Shown here one piece after another: positions 1 through 11,935 of a DNA stretch of 64,000 nt (position 1 is its first letter; every line of letters starts with the position of its first letter). The notes under the pieces are model-generated. The model did no database searches. It was given only the letters and a program-made list of their open reading frames with translations, and had not been told where the DNA came from. Both the position numbers and the translations under genes were made by a program. The DNA comes from Glebionis coronaria (Eukaryota; Streptophyta; Magnoliopsida; Asterales; Asteraceae). Location of the stretch: positions 188,501 through 252,500 of the forward strand of contig JANFOE010000190.1 of NCBI GenBank assembly GCA_025667525.1. The letters are read 5' to 3'.

Positions 1-1764
1 CGTGACTTAGGTTATAAATTTAATTATTAGATCATGAATTTTAACCTAAGTATTTATTTTTAATTAGATTTTATAATTAATTAACTATTAAAAACCATGA
101 CTATAATTAATTAATCAGCATGACTTAGGTTATATTATTAGTAATTAATAATACATGTTTTAACCTAAGTATTTTAACTTTATTTAATTAAAAACATGAT
201 ATATTTAATTAAATACTTTTAACTTATAGTTTATTTAATTTACATGTAATAATTAATAAACTATATTTTATAACAACATGACTTAGGATAATAATCAGAA
301 AACACTTAAGCTTATATAATTAGCTTATTTAACCAGCTTATATCTAATTATGGAAACCTTCTATTTTTAGAAACTTATTTAATTAAGGCAACTAATCTAT
401 TTATGGAAACTTTCTATTTTTAGAAACTTATCTATTTTAAGCAGTAATTATATTTTTGGAAACTTTCTATTTTTGGAAACTTTATATTTTTGGTAACTTT
501 CTATATTTGGAAACTTTCTATTTTAGGAAACCTGCTATTTTTAGAAAGTTACTTATTATTACACAACAAGTATAATAATTCATGAAATACAAGTAATACT
601 TAAACAGAATAGACAAAATGTAAGATAAATACAGTATAAAGCTTTAAACAGTAAAACATGACATGAACGTATAAAATAACATGACATAAAATCAGTTACA
701 TATTTAACAATCAGATACTAATACACGTATGTATTTATGTAGCATTAATGATACCGAAGTAGGACTCTCTTCCGTTCGTCTTCTTCGTTCACTGGACATA
801 AGGTACGGATTCCCGTCCTTTCAGTATGGACATTCTTTCCTTATTAGGATTTCCCGTATGCAGCCAACTGTTTTCCCATAGTATAAGTTTATATGTTTGA
901 TTGCTTATGTTTAATTGAGAATACCTATAGCCATATACATGCATGACCAGTTTCACCTAGTTATGGAGGTACCATAACCATAACACTAGAGGCACTGGTG
1001 TTATGACTTCCCCACGGCGGAGAGATTGCTCGTGGCGTCCCTTCAACTTTTGGCCATATTATTATATTTATCATGTGGGGCGTATGGGTGCATCCTAGTT
1101 ACATGTTTTCAGCAGATTACTCAGTGTGAATGTGGTGTGTGCCTTGCATCCTTCACAAGGAGCTGATCCCTCCTAACCAAAATCAGTATATTAAATTAGA
1201 GGCAGCCCCTCTAATTTGCATGATGAGGTCATCCCTCCAAGTATTTATGAACGGTGGATTTTCATGACCTATATTGGCTAATGGTAAAATATGTTAAACA
1301 GTTTTCATAAGATAAACATAAGGCTTTTCAAACTATAAAACCAGTTTTACTAGAAATAACCAGGTTTTCCAGGACATATACAGTTCCGCAGCTATATGTT
1401 ATGCATACTTATATTATTCATTTCATGTTTTTATATCCATGCACTGAGCGTTATGCTCAGTCGTTACTTTCCTTTCCATGTCCTGAAACGGCAGGTACCC
1501 AAGGACGGACTCGAGCATTTTGGAGGACATGCATAGGATGGAAGCTGCCATAGACTTCTTCTCCTTTTGCCTTCATATATTTATGCTTGTTTAAGTCTTC
1601 CATTATTTCATTTACTTTATTATGTTTTGAGCTTATGTTTGGGGACCGATGTTTGATTCCGGTTTACCCTATGGTCATGTAATGTTTTAGGCAGTTATCC
1701 TTGTATGCTTTGATGACACGCCATAATTACGCGTGACATTCCATTATCTAAATGTGGTGTTACA
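1..1764 (+). repeat. G1 5' LTR, 3' portion (truncated by window start)
   Basis: Direct copy of about 46051..47815. It ends in TGTTACA, the expected CA end, four bases before the primer site. Shared landmarks include the AT-rich block with CTTAGGTTATA, the GGAAACTTTCTATTTTT series and the segment around the CTCGAGCATTTTGGAGGAC stretch. About 1.1 kb of the LTR 5' end lies outside the window. Confidence 0.9.
352..550. repeat. GGAAACTTTCTATTTTT short-unit array in G1 LTR
   Basis: Seven or so diverged copies of GGAAACTTTCTATTTTT follow one another at roughly 20 to 55 base spacing. The same series is present in the other LTR at about 46394..46600, with small unit differences between the two copies, so the array was there before the element inserted. 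Confidence 0.7.
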
Positions 1765-1768
1765 ATTA

Positions 1769-1780
1769 TGGTACCAGAGC
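1769..1780 (+). other. G1 primer-binding site (tRNA-iMet type)
   Basis: TGGTACCAGAGC starts four bases after the LTR end and differs at one base from TGGTATCAGAGC, the usual complement of the plant initiator tRNA-Met 3' end. This fixes the element's orientation as plus. Confidence 0.85.
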
Positions 1781-2223
1781 CAAAGTTTTGACCTGTAGGC
1801 TCTGAAACTCGACCTGTGATTAGTGGGAAGTCGTTAGGATCTTCCTAAGCCAACGTTTGTTATTCTACTTATTGATGTTTTTCAGCGCATTGTTGTTTTA
1901 ACCATGATGTTTTCAGCACCTTGAGGTTTTAACCTTGATGTTTTCTTCGATATTGTTTTACTAATATGGATGGACAACCGTCATTCATATTTAGTTATGT
2001 GTCATTGTTTCATGCATAACGTTCCTCGTGAACTGTGGCTATGTGGACTGAACCCCAGTAGTTCATAATTAGTCACATAAATTTTTTTCTGATAAGTTTT
2101 GACAGATGAGTTTCATTTAGTTATGTTTCATGTATCATTGTTGCATGAATTATGACTAAGTAATGGTTGGTACAGGACTGGCCCTATTTAGTCGCATGTG
2201 CTTTTATCAAAACTTTTAACTTT

Positions 2224-2296
2224 GGAACCGACCCATAGGCGTCCCCTCGCCATGTCTATTGTCTTGGGACCGACCCATGGGCGTCCCCTCGCCCAT
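2224..2296. repeat. Tandem duplication around GGCGTCCCCTCGCC
   Basis: The words ACCGACCCATAGGCGTCCCC and ACCGACCCATGGGCGTCCCC occur about 43 bases apart, each followed by TCGCC. A two-copy tandem repeat in the G1 leader. Confidence 0.7.
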
Positions 2297-3411
2297 ATAA
2301 AGTTTTTTTTATAAACTACATTACGCATTCATGCACTATTTTCATGCATAAAATTTTTCTCATGATTTATTGGCATAAATTTTTTTCATGTCCCCTCATA
2401 AGTTACTATGTTTTATGTCAAGTATGTTTTCATACTGTCATGGTTAACTTCAGTTTCATGCTGATTATGTTATACACTCCTTCATGATAGATTGTTTCAT
2501 GTTTCTTCATGATAATTCCGTCTTCATGTTGATTATGTCTTACGCCTCTTTTGTTATTTATGCTTTCATGCAAGACATTGTTGGATTTCATTGAATCTTG
2601 CTTTCATGATAGTCATGGTTGGTTTTCATTGATCATGCTGTCAGGCAAATCATCGTTGAATTTTGTGTAACCACACTTTAACGTTTCTCGATACAACCAG
2701 AATGATGTCTATGCTAATACTGCCAGGTTATCATGATGGTTTTCCTAACCGTCTAACCGATATACCTTCCTTAAATTATGACAAATGATCGACCCTATAC
2801 CGATCATTTCATGTGCATTCCATGTGTACTCCATGTACCGTATTCCATGTGTATTTCACATACCTTAATCCATGTGTATTTCACTTGCAATACTTCACGA
2901 GTATTCGCTAGTCGATTCTAAATCATATCAGATGTATGTTCACTTGCTGATATTCTACAAGATTGCCGATGCCGCTCTTAACTTGGAGATGTTACTAAAG
3001 GTATTTGGAGACGCTACGAGATGCGGACGCTGTTCACAACCTGGAGATCCTACAAGACGAAGACAAAGGCGTTAGAGCAAAGCTATTGGACGAGAAGATA
3101 CTTCACCATCAGACGATTTTCATCAATCGTTGTCCCAAATTCTTAGTTACATGTCATTCAGCTGTCGTTTTAGTCATATGAGTGCAAACCGGTACCAGCC
3201 AGCCACTCAGCTGAATAGTTACATGAATCACAGTCATGAGAATGACCGTCATGAAACTGACAGACAAGATGATAGTAACCACTACTATGACAACAACTAT
3301 CCTAGAAATCACAACCGAGGCTCCAGTCGCGGACGTGATCAGACATACAATTGATCAGTGGTCCAACCGATCCGCCAATTCTTGCATAATAACCTAATAT
3401 AATTCTATTGT

Positions 3412-3553
3412 TTCACGTCTCGAGACACACGTCAAGACATCAGTCACGACACATGTCTCACGTATACTTTCTGAAGACACATGTCAAGACACCAGTCAAG
3501 ACATATGTCATGCTTATATTTCCAAGACACGAGTCAAGACACATGACTCACGT
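3412..3553. repeat. Tandem array of AAGACAC(A/C)(A/T)GTC-type units
   Basis: Repeated GTCAAGACA, CAGTCA and ACATGTC words recur with a period near 65 bases and a finer 13-base substructure. Units such as AGACACATGTCAAGACACCA reappear with few changes. The array lies just upstream of the G1 RT remnant. Confidence 0.6.
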
Positions 3554-4025
3554 CCAATTATGGAACATTTATAAGAAATTCAGGGTACCCTCCCAGGGTA
3601 TATCCATTTTGTTATGCCATGTATTAATCAGGCCACAAGAATTTCAGTACCATCACCGGTGTATCAGTAAGGTCAGTCACGTTCGTTGGATGACACTTTC
3701 CTTTCTTGCACCTATATTTCATATGTTCATGACCATATCGGACGCCATTCGTATTCCTAATGTATACGAAGGTTTTCTTCAGCCTAATGATAAGATCCCA
3801 ACTGATAACGCATTACCTCAGACAGATGTGAGTTGAATTTAATCCTAATTATGGACTACGAACTGCACACCATGCTACGATTCATGAGTATGTACGGTGA
3901 TGTTCAGACTCCTAAATGTAATCATCATGATTTTCCATTAGGAAATTCTGTACAACCCATTTATGCTTTACAAGCACGTGCTTGGTTAGCCATGACTGCT
4001 AAAAATTTTAGCTGTCAGTTAAGAC

Positions 4026-4468
4026 ATGACCACCGAAGTCCTTTTACGCATAACCAGACGAGTATTCCAAAATCTTCCCATAAGTTCCAGAAGAACCTAC
4101 AAGGAGAAGGACGGTACCATGAGATTATGTGTCGACTACCGTCGATTTAAACAAATCACCATTCATGACCGTTATTCTCCTCCATGTATTGACAACATGT
4201 CCAATCAACCTTATAGTGTTAATCACTTTTCCCAGATCGAACTCATGATCATGCTGCCAACAGTGACGAGTGAAAGAGCAGGACATGTCCATGACTGCTA
4301 TTCTTACACGACTCGGTCATGCTAGATTTATGATTTTGAGTTTGCCCCATCAATGCTCCAGCAACATTATAAGAATGAGTTTCCATGAACTCATAAGCAA
4401 ATTATCAGTGTTTTCGTTGAGGATAACCTAATTTCCCTCTAAGCCTATAGAAGAACAGGAAGACCATA
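4026..4468 (+). pseudogene. G1 reverse transcriptase N-terminal half (Ty3/gypsy), broken by G2 insertion
   Basis: Conceptual translation shows the gypsy RT core KEKDGTMRLCVDYRRFKQ, then a RYSPPCIDNM segment matching the usual NRYPLPRIDD block, then a diverged form of the stretch before the catalytic site. Frame changes are needed near 4270 and 4320. The YxDD-type region around 4400 reads roughly FSLRIT, so the catalytic aspartates are gone. The frame reaches an EEQEDHM stretch, equivalent to the EEHxxHL just after the active site, exactly where G2 inserted; 43447 onward continues the same protein. Non-functional. Confidence 0.82.
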
Positions 4469-5012
4469 TGTAACACCCCTAAATATACACAATCAATACA
4501 GCGGAAGACTCGGTGTTACAGGATAACACATTACTCATATCATAGACAACACATAAAAATCACGTCGTTTAATAATAAAGCATTTCCATTCATAAATATC
4601 AAATTTACATAGGTCCCAAGTCATTGTATTTCATACAGGTTTTACAAAGCATTTGAATGGAAATTATTATTTTAGTGCGGGCCATGAATTCTTGTTATCT
4701 TCCCGAGAATTACCTTCCAGTACCTGAGATAAAACATGTTAAAAGAAAAGGTCAGCGATAACGCCGAGTGAATTCATAGAGTTTAATAAAACCATTAATA
4801 TATCATCGGTATATAATTATTATCAAAAATCATTTTGTACAAATCTTTGTAATAGGCCATAAAATAGCCAAAGTCATTTTATACAAATCCTTATCAAAAA
4901 TCATAATATAGGCTTTTGCCTTCAAAATCAGTATACGAACCAAAGTCGTAAAAACATCATACAATACGTTTTATAACGTTGTATAAAGTTAAATAAAACC
5001 GTTATATGAATA
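4469..5012 (-). repeat. G2 3' LTR, outer segment
   Basis: Matches 37794..38345 closely from TGTAACACCCC through the ATATGAATATGG segment, where the E3 insertion interrupts it. The uninterrupted sibling LTR reads straight through this point. Confidence 0.88.
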
Positions 5013-6536
5013 TGGCATTTTAATAACTAGGTTTTGCTAGTTGAAAAAGTTCGTTTTCTCGGAATCTCTTCGAATTGATCTCTGGTTAATTGTGCGACTC
5101 AGTTGTTCTTGGTGAATCAAATAAAAGAGGTTCGTTGTCTAAAACTAATGAAAAATAAAGACTTGGAAAGATAAAATAAAAGACAGTAAAAAGAAACACA
5201 ATGAAAGATAAAAACTTGACGGGAAATAAATGACGAGAAATTAAAAGCAATAAAGGTAAATAACTCAAACTTAAACTTAAACTAAAAGGAAAGCAAGTAA
5301 AAATGCAAATAAGGAAAAAGGCGGGAAAAATAAAGCTTAAAACTAAAAACTGGAAAACTTATTCGGAATAAAACCTTCATCCGGAATAAACTTGTTCATC
5401 CGGAATAATTGCTTATCCGGAATAAACAGCTCATCCGGAATAAGGCTTGATCCGGAATAAAGAGGGAAAAATGGTTGATGCGGAATAAAGTAGCTCATGC
5501 GGAATATTTGAACATTCCGAACGAAACACCTTGATCCGGAATAAATAATATTCCGAACGAAGGAGCTTGATCCGGAATATTCGTATATTCCTAATGAAGG
5601 GCAAAAGAAGCAGTTGATCCGGAATATCTGGGCAAGATACAGTAACTTAAGCCAAGAACAGGAAAGAACAACAACACACAAATTTGATCAAATCTAACCA
5701 AAACACACCAAGAGATTAAACCAAAACAACCAATAAGCATCAACTAACAATAATCAATCAAGATAAATCAACAAAACTAACAATCATAACCAAAATGATC
5801 AAAAACCACTTGATCAAAACCATAAAACTCAAGAACATAAACAAAAAGATTAAGAACAAATCAAACAAGAAAGGTAGATGAGAGATTGAACAAGAAAAGT
5901 AAAGATTCAACAATAATTAAAATGTAAACTTACTTGGAATTAAAAGGAATTTAAAGGTGAAATACAAGAAATTATGGTGCAAGAAATAAAAGTGCAGGGA
6001 AATGAAAATGGTGGAGGAGTGGGTTGTCAAGCCACCAACCACTATTGAATGACAACTACCTAATCTATATATAGGGAGATTTAGGGAGGAGCTTAGGAAG
6101 CTTCCTCCCTCTTTCTTCTTTCTCTTAATTGCACCATTAGTCCTTAAGCCTTTTAATCTTCTCAAATCTTGGACTTTAATGACTTTTGGCTCGGGATTTC
6201 TTTGAACTCGTCTTGTAATTCTTCAATAAATTAGACTTGAGTTCTTCGGCTTTAAGTAAACTTCCGTCTTTTGACTTTTTCTTCGATAAATCTTCAGAAT
6301 TGGTCTTGGACTTCCGTTCTTTACGCACTCTTGATCTTTCGACCTCGTCTTTTGTCTTTTTCTTCGATAAAAGCCCGTGAAAGCCGTGTTTTCTCTAGTT
6401 TTCACCCTTTCGTCCTAAATCACAACAAAAACACAAACCACGCATAATTCCGACATAAATGACATAAAATACACGTTTTGGCTCGGTTATTATTGTAATT
6501 AAGTGGTAAAAATGATGGGTGTTTAGACACCTATCA
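5013..6536 (-). repeat. E3 3' LTR
   Basis: 1,524 bases matching 10413..11935 throughout. On the minus strand it starts TGATAGGTGTCTAAAC directly after the purine tract and ends near AAAATGCCA. It includes the CCGGAATAA array and a CTATATATAG run at about 6064..6073 that could be promoter-like. Confidence 0.9.
5360..5625. repeat. TCCGGAATA motif array in E3 LTR
   Basis: Eight exact TCCGGAATA copies plus variants (ATTCGGAATAA, GATGCGGAATA, and inverted CATTCCGAACG) at 16 to 40 base spacing, most preceded by TCA or TTGA. The same array sits in the other LTR at about 10760..11025. Placement in the LTR suggests a regulatory or structural role (inference). Confidence 0.8.
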
Positions 6537-6556
6537 AATCCCCCACACTTGACCAT
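6537..6556 (-). other. E3 polypurine tract
   Basis: On the minus strand CAAGTGTGGGGGATT directly precedes the LTR start TGATAGG. This is where plus-strand DNA synthesis would be primed and it confirms minus orientation. Confidence 0.8.
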
Positions 6557-8561
6557 TGCAATGTCCTCATGCAATGCATTAGTTACAAAGCACGTTTACA
6601 TTTTTCATCAAAATCAATCCATATTGGCCTTTATTAAAAAGATAGAAAATTACGAAACAAGTAAAGAAATAAAAATCATACCTTAGGGTTTTGGAAATGT
6701 TGTGAATGATCATCATCCTCAAGTTTTCACTTTCTCCAAACCAAGCTTAAAAACGAGATCATTGTTAATATAAGTTAGCAAACTTACACGAACTCATGTG
6801 GGCCAATGATTCACTTAGACTCCCTTATTCCTAGGTGTATCTCTTATATTTTATTGTTGTCTTTAATGATCACGAGGATGCATTGTTGACTTATTTCGAT
6901 AGTTATTTAGGCCGAAAATAAAGTGAACGATTTAATCAATAGTTAGGTAAAGGACAAAATCTTTTAAAACTGCTTCTCGGGACCTCATAAAGTTCATATC
7001 TTGGCATAACTCGCTTCACGATTTGAGACCTTTCTCGGACTGATATTTGGCAGCGACTTCATACTTCAAACCTTGAGAGACGTTCATGAAATTATGGTTT
7101 TCTCTTCATATAGGAATTTCTTCACTTGAAGTTTTGAAAAGATTCATACTTGGACCACGACTTCTTCATTTTTCTCCAATCTTTATTTTGGATTTTGATA
7201 TACAACGATCCGCCTCGTTTTTGGACGTGGATCTATTCATCCTCATACCTTGTTAGGGCCTTTTCGGATAGACTTCTCCGTGATCTTTTGGGGAGTTTTC
7301 GCTTTTCGTCGTGTGTCTCGATCCTTCATATTGATCTTTGATAAATAATTCTTCACATCACTTTTGGATCTTTAGCAACAAAATATAGCCCTCATGCCTT
7401 GTTAGGGCCTTTTCGGACTTGCCAATCTTCGCATCCCGCTTCAATAAGTTATGCCTTGGCTATGAACTCTAATCCATACCGAGCAACTTTTAAACGATCT
7501 TGGGCTAGAAGCTAAGTAACTTTTCAAATCGTACAACCTTATTTATTGCAGATAAATTTATTAGCAAGCGATGGGAGAATAGGCTTATAATTAACTCACA
7601 TAAATTACGAAAGAATACCAAACTTATAATTGACTCTATCATCTCTCGTTCTCCAAAGTTTAAAATATCAAGGAATGAGACTCGTGGATGCTTAGCCTAT
7701 TAAATCAAAGTTTTGGGTTTTCGAGTCGCCTATAGGATCTTGCAAATTCTTAGACTCTTTCAAGTTTTAGAAATCGCGTTTAAAGTTCCCTTGATAAACG
7801 ACTCTCTAAGATCAATTATAGGAACTTGCGAAAAGTTCTTGTTCTTAACCCGTGAGAGTTAAGACTTTTGCGTTTTATAGCCCCCTATATAAAAGCCTAG
7901 CAAAACTTGACTTAAACACGTTAAGGATACTAGCTAGAGTAAACTTAGATAAGTAAACTCGGGTTGAGTCAAAAGATTCACAACGTTTGAAAATTAAAAC
8001 CACTTAATTAAAATTTATTCCAGTAAGGAAAGAAAATAACTATACAAAGGTAAAAACAACTATACAACTAGGCCAAAATAGATTAAAATTTTTGAAAAAT
8101 GTCGAAAAATCAAATTTTCCGGTTAAAATGAGGACAAATACAAGGAAAAGGCCACTTAACTTCGATAGAAGTCCCCCCTACACTTAATATAAACATTGTC
8201 CTCAATGTTTAAGCATGTGGGAGTAAACTCCCCTACACTTAGGACATTGTGCACTTTGTTTAAATCTCGCTAAGGAAGAGACAACTAAAGAGATTCCTAT
8301 TTTAATATTGGGAAATATAAAATAGTGAATCGAAAAAAGTTTAGGATAGAACCGAGAAAAAGGGAACACGGAATCACGGTTCGTCAAAAGTCATCAAGAG
8401 TGTGTCTTTGAAGCTCTAATCCCTGCACATGATAGAAAGAAAGCAAGAAACACCATCGGGGCTCCCGCTACACTTATGGTAAAGATAGATAGATAATTGG
8501 GTTGCCTCCTAAAAAGCGCTTGTTTTTGTTAACCGAGTCACGAGCCTGACTCATCCCCAAA
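6557..8561 (-). other. E3 3' noncoding region with extra polypurine-like motifs
   Basis: No coding frame is convincing. On the minus strand, motifs of the form AAGTGTAGGGG recur at about 8173 and 8228, with a weaker AAGTGTAGCGGGAG at about 8464; the first has a GAGGACAATG word just upstream, and the true tract at 6537 has the similar GAGGACATTG. A 29-base near-repeat containing CCTTGTTAGGGCCTTTTCGG occurs at about 7241 and 7395. Confidence 0.65.
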
Positions 8562-10325
8562 TTAAATGGTCCATGGGGAAGCCTCGAATGTAATACCGGG
8601 ATCAAAGACCTTGTCCTCGTTCCCGGTGGACATCAAAGAAGGAGAGGCGGGGGGATAAGTCTTGTATGGTAAAAAGGTTCTTTCAACATACGAAAAGTAT
8701 GTGAAATCAAGATCCACGGGAGGTGGGGTGGGTAAAGTAAGCACATTGTCCTCCCCCAAAGACAATGGATGCTGAGCAAGCGGCAAAGCCGTAATGTTAT
8801 CATTGATAGCATAATCAATGTCACCTCCCGGGTCAAAGCACTCATCCTCCGTAATAGTGGCTAAAGGGGAGGATGAAAGGTGCTCGGGAGGGGGACTTGG
8901 GTCAATACCTTCCTGCAACAAATTATCAAGAATAATATCCCCCTCCGTGTCATCGTCATCAATACCTGGAGGTATGGAGTGAATGTCGATTTCTTCCAGC
9001 AATGGGTAATTATCTTCAACGGGAGGAATAGATGGAGGCAAAGACTCGGAGAGAGGAGGAGAAGTCAACTCTTCGATTTGAGCAATAAGAAGGTGCACTT
9101 TCCGTAATCTATCACGGAGAATCACGTCTTCCACCTCATCTTCAAGAGAAAGTTCATCGGTGAACTTCTCGTAAGCCGGAGAGAATAAATCGACATCACC
9201 CACATCTCCCGTTGGAGATTGAGAAATTTCAAAAGTGAAATTCTCATAGCGGAGAGAAGAATCGTCATCACTAGGATCGACCTCTTCTGTAAGAGCAACG
9301 TCGTCCTCATTCTCCATAGCAGGTAAGTCACAAACCTCATCATCCAATAATTTGTCGAGACCAACATCACTAAGCTCATTCAACGAATCTAGATCCTTAG
9401 ACGCAATAGGAACATCGAGAGTAGGAGTAGTAACTTCAGAAGATGTGTTGAAAGTGCATACAACATCGCCGTCATCATCATCATAATAGTATTGATGCAC
9501 AAGAGGAGGGGTATAATCACTAAGATTAGATACTTGCTCTTGTTGTAGTCGCTTTTCCTCCGCCCATGCTTCTTTTGTTAGAACAACGGCTTCTTGAAGT
9601 TGCATAATGATGGAGTGTATTTCGTCATTCAAAGTTGTGCGTTGTGGGTCAAGATTAATTTTCTTAGAGGATTGATGATTGAGGGTGTGATGTGGGGTCT
9701 CAAAGTGTTGAAAACCTGAATTATAGCATGGTTGTGGCTCATAGTAGTTCATCGGTTGAGAAGAATTAGAAACCGGGTTTGGTTCATAATAATCCATTGG
9801 TGAAGAAAACTAAGCACACGGATTTTGCTCATAATAATTCATTGGTTGATAATAATAGGTATCGTGAGGACCCCCACAGTTGTTGCAAAACGGGTAAGGA
9901 GAGAGACTGGGTGCGTCTTGTGGATAGCTATTATCATTGTCATAATTATACCCCGGTTATTGCTCGTGACCATACGGGTATCGAACCGGGCACGAAACAT
10001 GCCAATGAGAATCGCTTCCACAATAGATGCACGGGGGAACAGGAGGTGGATTCAAAAAGGACGAATTAGTCGAGTTGCACAAGGGACAAAATCCGTATAT
10101 GAATTGTGTATTGTTGATATCGTTTCCGCACCGCTCACATATACACCATTGACATGAGTCGTTCCCGTATAATCGTCTCCCACACCCGACACAATGGACA
10201 TAAGAATCCACAAAGAAAAATAGATAAGCAAGAAGAATATTTTTTGGTGCAAAAACTTTGAAAAAGAAATGCTTTTTATGATTTTTCAAATGTTTTGGAT
10301 TTTGTGAAAATTTTTTGGACACCAA
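8562..10325 (-). pseudogene. E3 gag-like protein, one 588-codon frame with two in-frame stops
   Basis: The frame is continuous from 10325 to 8562 apart from TAA at 9957..9959 and TAG at 9810..9812. The N-terminal third is Cys-rich: CVGCGRRLYG, CICERCG and CIYCGSDSHWHVSC, then CNNCGGPH between the two stops, resembling the CxxCGGPH knuckles of Athila/Tat gag proteins. Next come three near-copies of a (M)NYYE/MDYYE unit. The C-terminal two thirds (from about 9480 down) is very acidic, with runs such as DDDDGD and SDDDSS. No polymerase domain follows. The leader to the primer site is only about 80 bases, so translation would begin close to the 5' LTR. Probably an inactivated gag; alternatively a lineage-specific structural protein. 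Confidence 0.7.
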
Positions 10326-10404
10326 AAGTAACGTTCACGAGTGAACGGATCCCAAAAGCCAACGCGTCTCTCACAAAAAACTGTTAATCCTCACAAAAAG
10401 AGCA

Positions 10405-10417
10405 GCCAACGGTGCCA
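10405..10417 (-). other. E3 primer-binding site (tRNA-Asp type)
   Basis: On the minus strand TGGCACCGTTGGC abuts and slightly overlaps the LTR end. It differs at two positions from TGGCGCCGTTGCC, the complement of the plant tRNA-Asp 3' end used by Athila/Tat elements. Confidence 0.7.
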
Positions 10418-11935
10418 TTTTAATAACTATGTTTTGCTAGTTGAAAAAGTTTGTTTTCTCGGAATCTCTTCGAATTAATCTCTGGTTAATTGTGCGACTC
10501 AGTTGTTCTTGGTGAATCAAATAAAAGAGGGTCGTTGTCTAAAACTAATGAAAAATAAAGACTTGGAAAGATAAAATAAAAGACAGTAAAAAGAAACACA
10601 ATGAAAGATAAAAACTTGACGGGAAATAAATGACGAGAAATTAAAAGCAATAAAGGTAAATAACACAAACTTAAACTTAAACTAAAAGGAAAGCAAGTAA
10701 AAATGCAAATAAAGAAAAAGGCGGGAAAAATAAAGCTTAAAACTAAAAACTGGAAAACTTATTCGGAATAAAACCTTCATCCGGAATAAACTTGTTCATC
10801 CGGAATAATTGCTTATCCGGAATAAACAGCTCATCCGGAATAAGGCTTGATCCGGAATAAAGAGGGAAAAATGGTTGATGCGGAATAAAGTAGCTCATGC
10901 GGAATATTTGAACATTCCGAACGAAACACCTTGATCCGGAACAAAGAATATTCCGAACGAAGGAGCTTGATCCGGAATATTCGTATATTCCGAATGAAGG
11001 GCAAAACAAGCAGTTGATCCAGAATATCTTGGCAAGATACAGTAACTTAAGCCAAGAACAGGGAAGAACAACAACACACTAATTTGATCAAATCTAACCA
11101 AAACAAACCAAGAGATTAAACCAAAACAACCAATAAGCATCAACTAACAATAATCAATCAAGACAAATCAACAAAACTAACAATCATAACCAAAATGATC
11201 AAAACCCACTTGATCAAAACCATAAAACTCAAGAACATGAACAAAAAGATTAAAACAAATCAAACAAGAAAGGTAGATGAGAGATTGAACAAGAAAAGTA
11301 AAGATTCAAAAATAATTAAAATGTAAACTTACTTGGAATTAAAAGGAATTTAAAGGTGCAATACATGAAATTAAGGTGCAAGAAATAAAAGTGCAGGGAA
11401 ATGAAAATGGTGGAAGAGTGGGTTGTCAAGCCACCAACCACTATGAAATGACAACTACCTAATCTATATATAGGGAGATTTAGGGAGGAGCTTAGGAAGC
11501 TTCCTCCCTCTTTCTTCTTTCTCTTAATTGCATCATTAGTCCTTAAGCCTTTTAATCTTCTCAAATCTTGGACTTTAATGACTTTTGGCTCGGGATTTCT
11601 TTGAACTCGTCTTGTAATTCTTCAATAAATTAGACTTGAGTTCTTCGGCTTTAAGTAAACTTCCGTCTTTTGACTTTTTCTTCGATAAATCTTCAGAATT
11701 GGTCTTGGACTTCCGTTCTTTTCGCACTCTTGATCTTTCGACCTCGTCTTTTGTCTTTTTCTTCGATAAAAGCCCGTGAAAGCCGTGTTTTCTCCACTTT
11801 TCACCCATTCGTCCTAAATCACAACAAAAACACAAACCACGCATAATTCCGACATAAATGACATAAAATACACGTTTTGGCTCGGTTATTATTGTAATTA
11901 AGTGGTAAAAAGGATGGGTGTTTACACACCTATCA
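10413..11935 (-). repeat. E3 5' LTR
   Basis: 1,523 bases, direct copy of 5013..6536. Differences are scattered single substitutions and one or two single-base gaps, not clustered, as expected from independent decay after insertion. Confidence 0.9.

Larger units (their letters stand above)
1781..4025 (+). other. G1 leader and unreadable gag/protease region
   Basis: No reading frame of convincing gag or protease type survives. A run at about 3130..3354 encodes a 74-residue, Asn/His/Arg-rich stretch with an RGSSRGRD-like tail, which may be the basic end of gag, but no CCHC knuckle is visible. The stretch 2400..2660 is full of TTCATG words. Two local duplications are listed separately. The region is short for gag plus protease, so deletion is likely. 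Confidence 0.5.
5013..11935 (-). mobile_element. E3: non-autonomous gag-only LTR retrotransposon, Athila/Tat-like
   Basis: Two near-identical 1.52-kb direct repeats (5013..6536 and 10413..11935) flank a 3.9-kb interior. On the minus strand the LTR begins TGATAGGTGT. The right LTR is followed (minus sense) by a tRNA-Asp-type primer site and the left LTR is preceded by a GTGTGGGGGAT purine tract, features I associate with Athila and Tat/Ogre gypsy lineages. The interior holds one long broken gag-like frame and no protease, RT, RNase H or integrase. I count by eye about 34 differences between LTRs (near 2%), so insertion is fairly recent. The sibling G2 LTR has the empty site; no clean target duplication is seen. 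Confidence 0.85.

Noticed and set aside
5086..5681. Minus-strand open frames of about 60 and 112 codons in the E3 LTR, repeated at 10486..11143
   Set aside because: Both copies lie in LTRs; the second arises from the TCCGGAATA array (repeated IPDE/FRM peptides). Different frame lengths in the two LTRs argue against selection.
8633..9379. Additional open frames on both strands within the E3 gag-like region
   Set aside because: Shadows of the long acidic minus-strand frame; their products are low in structure and lack family features.
5013..11935. Search for a 5-bp target duplication for E3
   Set aside because: Flanks GAATA and GTTAT do not match, and joining the flanks reproduces the empty site without a duplicated word; no duplication is claimed.
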